NCBI GenBank assembly: GCA_943326975.2
Contig: CALPVI020000103.1
Location: 1-6,537 of the forward strand
Reading direction: 5' to 3'
DNA from: Actinomyces viscosus
GTDB lineage: Bacteria; Bacteroidota; Bacteroidia; Flavobacteriales_D; Crocinitomicaceae
Length of the DNA: 6,537 nucleotides
Shown here: positions 6,325 through 6,537 of the stretch, one piece after another
Layout of the letters: each line of letters begins with the position of its first letter
Numbering within the stretch: position 1 is the first letter of the stretch
Notes under the pieces: model-generated
The model's input: the letters and a program-made list of their open reading frames with translations, nothing else
Databases searched by the model: none
Told to the model about the DNA's origin: nothing
Translations under genes and position numbers: made by a program

Positions 6325-6537
6325 TCATCGCTTCGAAATCTTATTATTTGTAATAGTGCGTTGTAAATTACACTTAAAACGATCAATGCCATCTACTCGT
6401 TTTTTGGCATGTTTCGTTTTGCAATTTTCAACGCGTTCTCTCCATAATTTGTAACTACTAAACTTGAGTTCTCTTTTCATTAAAGCTTTTACATCCGCTT
6501 CTTTTAGTCCAAATTGATGAAAAATGGCATCAAAAGG
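6325..6537 (-). CDS. DUF2805/TIGR03643 family protein, 5' end missing (off right edge)
   Basis: The last 70 codons of a minus-strand gene are visible, with a TGA stop at 6327-6325; the start lies beyond the window. The visible part opens with PFDAIFHQFGLKEADVKALM, continues KRELKFSSYKLWRERV, then TKHAKKR, and ends FKCNLQRTITNNKISKR. This pattern fits the small basic family DUF2805/TIGR03643 as I remember it from Bacteroidota and Proteobacteria, including the conserved Trp-Arg pair and the basic tail. The family is normally only about 70-90 residues long, so little is probably missing. The first half resembles a helix-turn-helix in composition and the charge suggests nucleic-acid binding, but its function is unknown. 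I recall members near photolyase or cryptochrome genes; whether that holds here needs the next stretch of sequence. An 87-bp gap separates it from the lipoprotein gene on the same strand. Confidence 0.8.
   Translation of the reverse strand, partial: PFDAIFHQFGLKEADVKALMKRELKFSSYKLWRERVENCKTKHAKKRVDGIDRFKCNLQRTITNNKISKR

Overview
This AT-rich window looks like ordinary chromosome from a member of the Bacteroidota, most likely the Flavobacteriia or a close relative. Three things point there: the divergent purN / acpP-fabF-rnc arrangement, upstream elements of the Bacteroidota type (TAnnTTTG -7 box, TTG -33 box) with no strong Shine-Dalgarno sequences, and the sequence character of the RNase III, the S41 peptidase, the lipocalin-like lipoprotein and the DUF2805 protein. 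I cannot name a genus. No mobile element, CRISPR array, tRNA or rRNA gene is visible.

Left part (1-2129, minus strand): a fatty-acid/RNA-processing operon read right to left. It runs acpP (acyl carrier protein), fabF (3-oxoacyl-ACP synthase II) and rnc (RNase III, whose C-terminus runs off the left edge). AcpP carries the growing acyl chain that FabF elongates. rnc has no usable ATG and seems to begin at a TTG directly after the fabF stop codon. A good Bacteroidota promoter for the operon lies at 2187-2216.

Centre (2406-5818, plus strand): purN (GAR transformylase of purine synthesis) stands alone, with its -7 box only 4 bases before the ATG. After a 133-bp gap rich in short dyad symmetries comes a tightly packed unit: a dCMP deaminase family protein (dTTP precursor supply), a membrane-anchored S41 carboxy-terminal processing peptidase that overlaps it by 11 bp, and an OmpR/PhoB-type response regulator 3 bp further on. 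No histidine kinase for the regulator is present in the window.

Right part (5815-6537, minus strand): a small lipocalin-like lipoprotein gene converges on the regulator, and the two stop codons overlap. It is followed by the 3' part of a DUF2805/TIGR03643 family gene whose start lies beyond the right edge.

Nothing here amounts to a clearly new system. The items most worth checking are the rnc start, the Asp-to-Asn position in RNase III, the dyad cluster at 2985-3049, the near-leaderless purN promoter and the kinase-less regulator joined to a processing protease.
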